A DNA stretch of 64,000 bases, from positions 186,001 through 250,000 of the forward strand of contig NW_026570360.1 in assembly GCF_019649055.1 (NCBI RefSeq), given 5' to 3'. This document shows, one piece after another, positions 61,270 through 64,000 of the stretch. Numbering within the stretch: position 1 is the first letter of the stretch; every line of letters begins with the position of its first letter. The notes below the pieces were generated by a model. The model ran no database searches. It worked only from the letters and a program-made list of their open reading frames with translations, and had not been told where the DNA came from. The DNA comes from Paramacrobiotus metropolitanus. Its lineage: Eukaryota > Tardigrada > Eutardigrada > Parachela > Macrobiotidae. The position numbers and the translations under genes are program-made.

Positions 61270-62129
61270 AATACACATTGATCACATTTCATCAATCGCA
61301 AGACAAAACTTCAGCAAAACGTCATCGATCTTGATTCCTTAAATTTAAGTTGCTACCTGAGCGCATTGCTGAAACTGAAAACATCAATTTTAGGTAAAAA
61401 ACTTCCAGAGCAGATTCCAAAACAGCTAAGCAATGAGATTCAAAACTAAGTGTACAGTGGCCTGAACATCAAAAATTTCAGCTTGTCAACAGGTAACAAA
61501 AATTTTGCATCAGAAGCAGGTGATCAATTGTGGATTTTTAAAAGATTTCCAGTAAACGTTATCCTAAGTGTCTGCGTAAGGAAACATAACGCAAGTTGAA
61601 GGCTCAAATGGAAACAAATGCATCTAGTTTGGATTTCTACGACCATAACACAGCGGCTGATAACTTTTATTCTTACTACACTACAGTACCTCTCATAAAT
61701 TTTTTGAAAATGGACAAATTTAACAAATGTAAGTATTATGAACTGGTGAATCGGATACGATTAGAGCAAGCAATAAGTACATTGACCATTTGGCCATAAT
61801 TTACTCTTACTCAGAATTTATGCACTGCCAGATCATCAACTTTCAAGAGTTGACATTTTTTTTTATGTTCTGAGTTAAAACTGTTGAATCAACAGAATGA
61901 CTCCCAAACATTAGCAAAATAGCTTTTTAGTTTTGCGAACTAAACGAAGAAAAATCCAATTTTCTACGACTGACTCAGAGTTTTCTTGTCTTTTGCAAAA
62001 CAAAAATGAATCTCGTTCTACCATTCTTAAATTCTTATAGTAGTTGTGAGGTGAGACATTATATTGGGCTGCAATTCTGAATTTGCATATCCCGCTAAAA
62101 GTCTGCTGTTTGCTATTAATCCCCAAATA

Positions 62130-63540
62130 AATGCACAGCACAACTTAAATTTTTGGCAATTTACTGAAAGTGCACTCTCAAGAAGTACTACAGTTTTTGT
62201 GCGACACACTCACTTTAAACTCATTTTTTAGAAAGCTTTCTGAAACTGTTCATCAAAATTAAACGCTTAAAGCGCTAAGAGCATAGTTTCTATTCGATTC
62301 GTTCACATGGGAGACTTGCTTCTAGAAAAATTATCAAATTTGCTTGAAAATCGGTAAAATTTACCATGAAAATGCTGCACTTTGCACACTTGAGAAAAGC
62401 TTCTGTGCGATACATGCACGGGCAAGACCTGCTTTTAGCCAAATTTTTGACACTTTTTTAAATGCAATCAGATTCATTATCAAAATTCGCTCTTTTCACG
62501 TTCAGAATTTGCTTTGTTTGCGAACTAAGCGCATGAAAGTTTCCATTTCAGAAAAGTTCTTGACAATTTATTGAACGTATACTATCAAAAATCAGCACTT
62601 TGCTCAATCAAAATATAGCTTTTGTGCAAAATTTCATACTTAGAATGGTAAAAGTATAGCTTTTAAGCGATTCATTTATGCGCAGAGAAAGCTTTCTTTT
62701 ATACAAATATTTGACACGCAGAAACGTTTTATAAATTTTTTATCCTAATTCGGCATTTTTCACAGCCAGCGTAAAGCCTTTGTGCTCCGTTCATGCTGAT
62801 AAGTTTTATTTCCAGACAGATTCTTGACGCTTTATCGCAGGAAAAATGTAGGAGTTTGCCCTTTTGCACACCCGAAGTGAAGATTTGGTAATTTGTACAC
62901 GAAAGAGACACTTTTGAGCTAAATTTTGACAATTTTCTGAAATACGCTCCCAAAATTCGACACTTAGCGCACTCAAAGGATAGTTGTTGTGCGATTCATG
63001 CAAAAAAAAGCATTTTTTTAAACAGATTTTTAACATTCATTAACGATTAAGCTATACATTCAGAATGCGTGACTTTGGATACTCAGAGAATAGGTTTCAT
63101 GCTATTTATGCACATAAAGATCTTCTTTCAGACAAATTTTTTAAAACTTACTGAAAACGACACTAAAATTCAACACTTTGGACACTTAGGGTATAGTTTT
63201 TATGCGATTCATATCCGAAAGACTCACTTCCAGACATATTATTGAAAAATCATCGATTTGAAACTTCAGACCTTAGCATGAGCAGAGTATAGTTTTATTG
63301 CCAATTATACAGAAAAGAAGTATCATTTAAAGACGTAGTCTTGACAATCTATTAAAGTGCAGTATGAAAATTTAGCTTTTGCAGCCTCAAGAGTATCACT
63401 TTTGCGCATTTTACGCACTGAAGAATCTCACTTTTCGACGCATTTTAGCACCGTCTTGAAGATCTACTTAAAACTTTGACACTGAGCACACTCGTGGTAT
63501 GGCTTTCGCACGATTTTGGCAATTTATTAATTTTTCAGAG
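62130..63540 (+). repeat. degenerate tandem array, copy B
   Basis: Counterpart of 45160-46570 with the same order of diverged units and several 1-nt length differences in A and T runs. The matching divergence between units in A and B shows the array existed before the 6.4-kb unit was duplicated. Confidence 0.7.
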
Positions 63541-64000
63541 TAAAATTCGGGTAGGTTTAGTGATCTTAGCTTATTCAATAAAAAACTCTGGAAACACACT
63601 TACGAAAGAGGACTAACTTTTTCTTAAAAACTATGCTAAGTCTATGGTAAACAGAAAACGAAAAACTCCAAAATTTGAATTCAGAAAACTGCCAAAGTTA
63701 CGTTACAAAAGTGCACAATTTGGAGATTTTCGTTAAAACAGAACTCGTAAAATTGGTAGAAAAATGTGTTTTGCTTCACTACGTCCGTAAATGCCGATCC
63801 TGCGAAATACTCTGTGAATTTCTGAAAGCACTTTGCGACTCATAGAATGATCTGATGCGCGATTTTGTGAACATTTTTGGTTTCTTATGAATCAATCAAA
63901 CGCCGTTCTTGAGCGCAGTTTCCTAATTTTTCGGGCACTTTTGAATCAGATGACTAGTTTGTGCGCCAACTGTAAAATAAGTGGATATTGTACAGACAAT

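Larger units (their letters stand above)
57646..64000 (+). mobile_element. long direct repeat, copy B (truncated by window end)
   Basis: Matches 40675-47040 throughout, starting at AGAAGAAAAACCTAAGACC and ending at the window edge in the phrase corresponding to 47031-47040. It carries all the same landmarks: AC microsatellites, the internal repeat pair, BIR-like and RING-like segments, the 63-codon frame and the tandem array. It differs by substitutions and indels, so it is an older duplication and not an assembly echo. It presumably continues into TBP-like and ATPase genes beyond the window. Confidence 0.8.

Overview
This is eukaryotic (metazoan) DNA. Almost every gene is split by short spliceosomal introns (mostly 50-550 bp) with GT..AG borders. 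A Spaetzle-type cystine-knot ligand points to an ecdysozoan; the compact genes and overall style would fit a tardigrade, but that is inference. Exon structures below were built by hand. For each multi-exon gene the exon lengths sum to an intact reading frame with matching splice phases, so borders should be right to within a few bases.

Left two thirds (1-40.6 kb) is ordinary gene-dense chromosome: EEF1AKMT1 (-), an RNF212/Zip3-like meiotic RING protein (+), MED25 (+), HDHD5/CECR5 (-), a transmembrane laminin-N/netrin-like protein (+), a Spaetzle-like ligand with a very long repetitive prodomain (-), two tandem adiponectin-receptor paralogues (-,-), MRPL46 (+), a 22-exon receptor guanylyl cyclase (-) and a steroid 5-alpha-reductase (-).

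The right third (40.7-64 kb) is different. A unit of at least 6.4 kb occurs twice in direct orientation (40675-47040+ and 57646-64000, the second running off the window). It flanks a block of host genes: an intronless VPS4 with one frameshift, SEC61B, and a GLYAT-like acyltransferase. The unit holds decayed BIR and RING segments like those of IAP proteins, a degenerate tandem array with a period of roughly 0.1 kb, and AC microsatellites. Downstream of copy A come a TBP-like ORF, an A32/FtsK-HerA-type packaging ATPase and small overlapping late-type ORFs, with a 0.9-kb inverted repeat that carries the ATPase a second time in reverse. Together this looks like the remains of a Polinton/Maverick-like or related DNA-virus element and is the most unusual part of the window.

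The host genes share no obvious pathway. Themes are ER/endosome trafficking (SEC61B, VPS4), membrane signalling (AdipoR pair, guanylyl cyclase, netrin-like protein, Spaetzle-like ligand), transcription and translation (MED25, EEF1AKMT1, MRPL46) and small-molecule metabolism (SRD5A, HDHD5, GLYAT).
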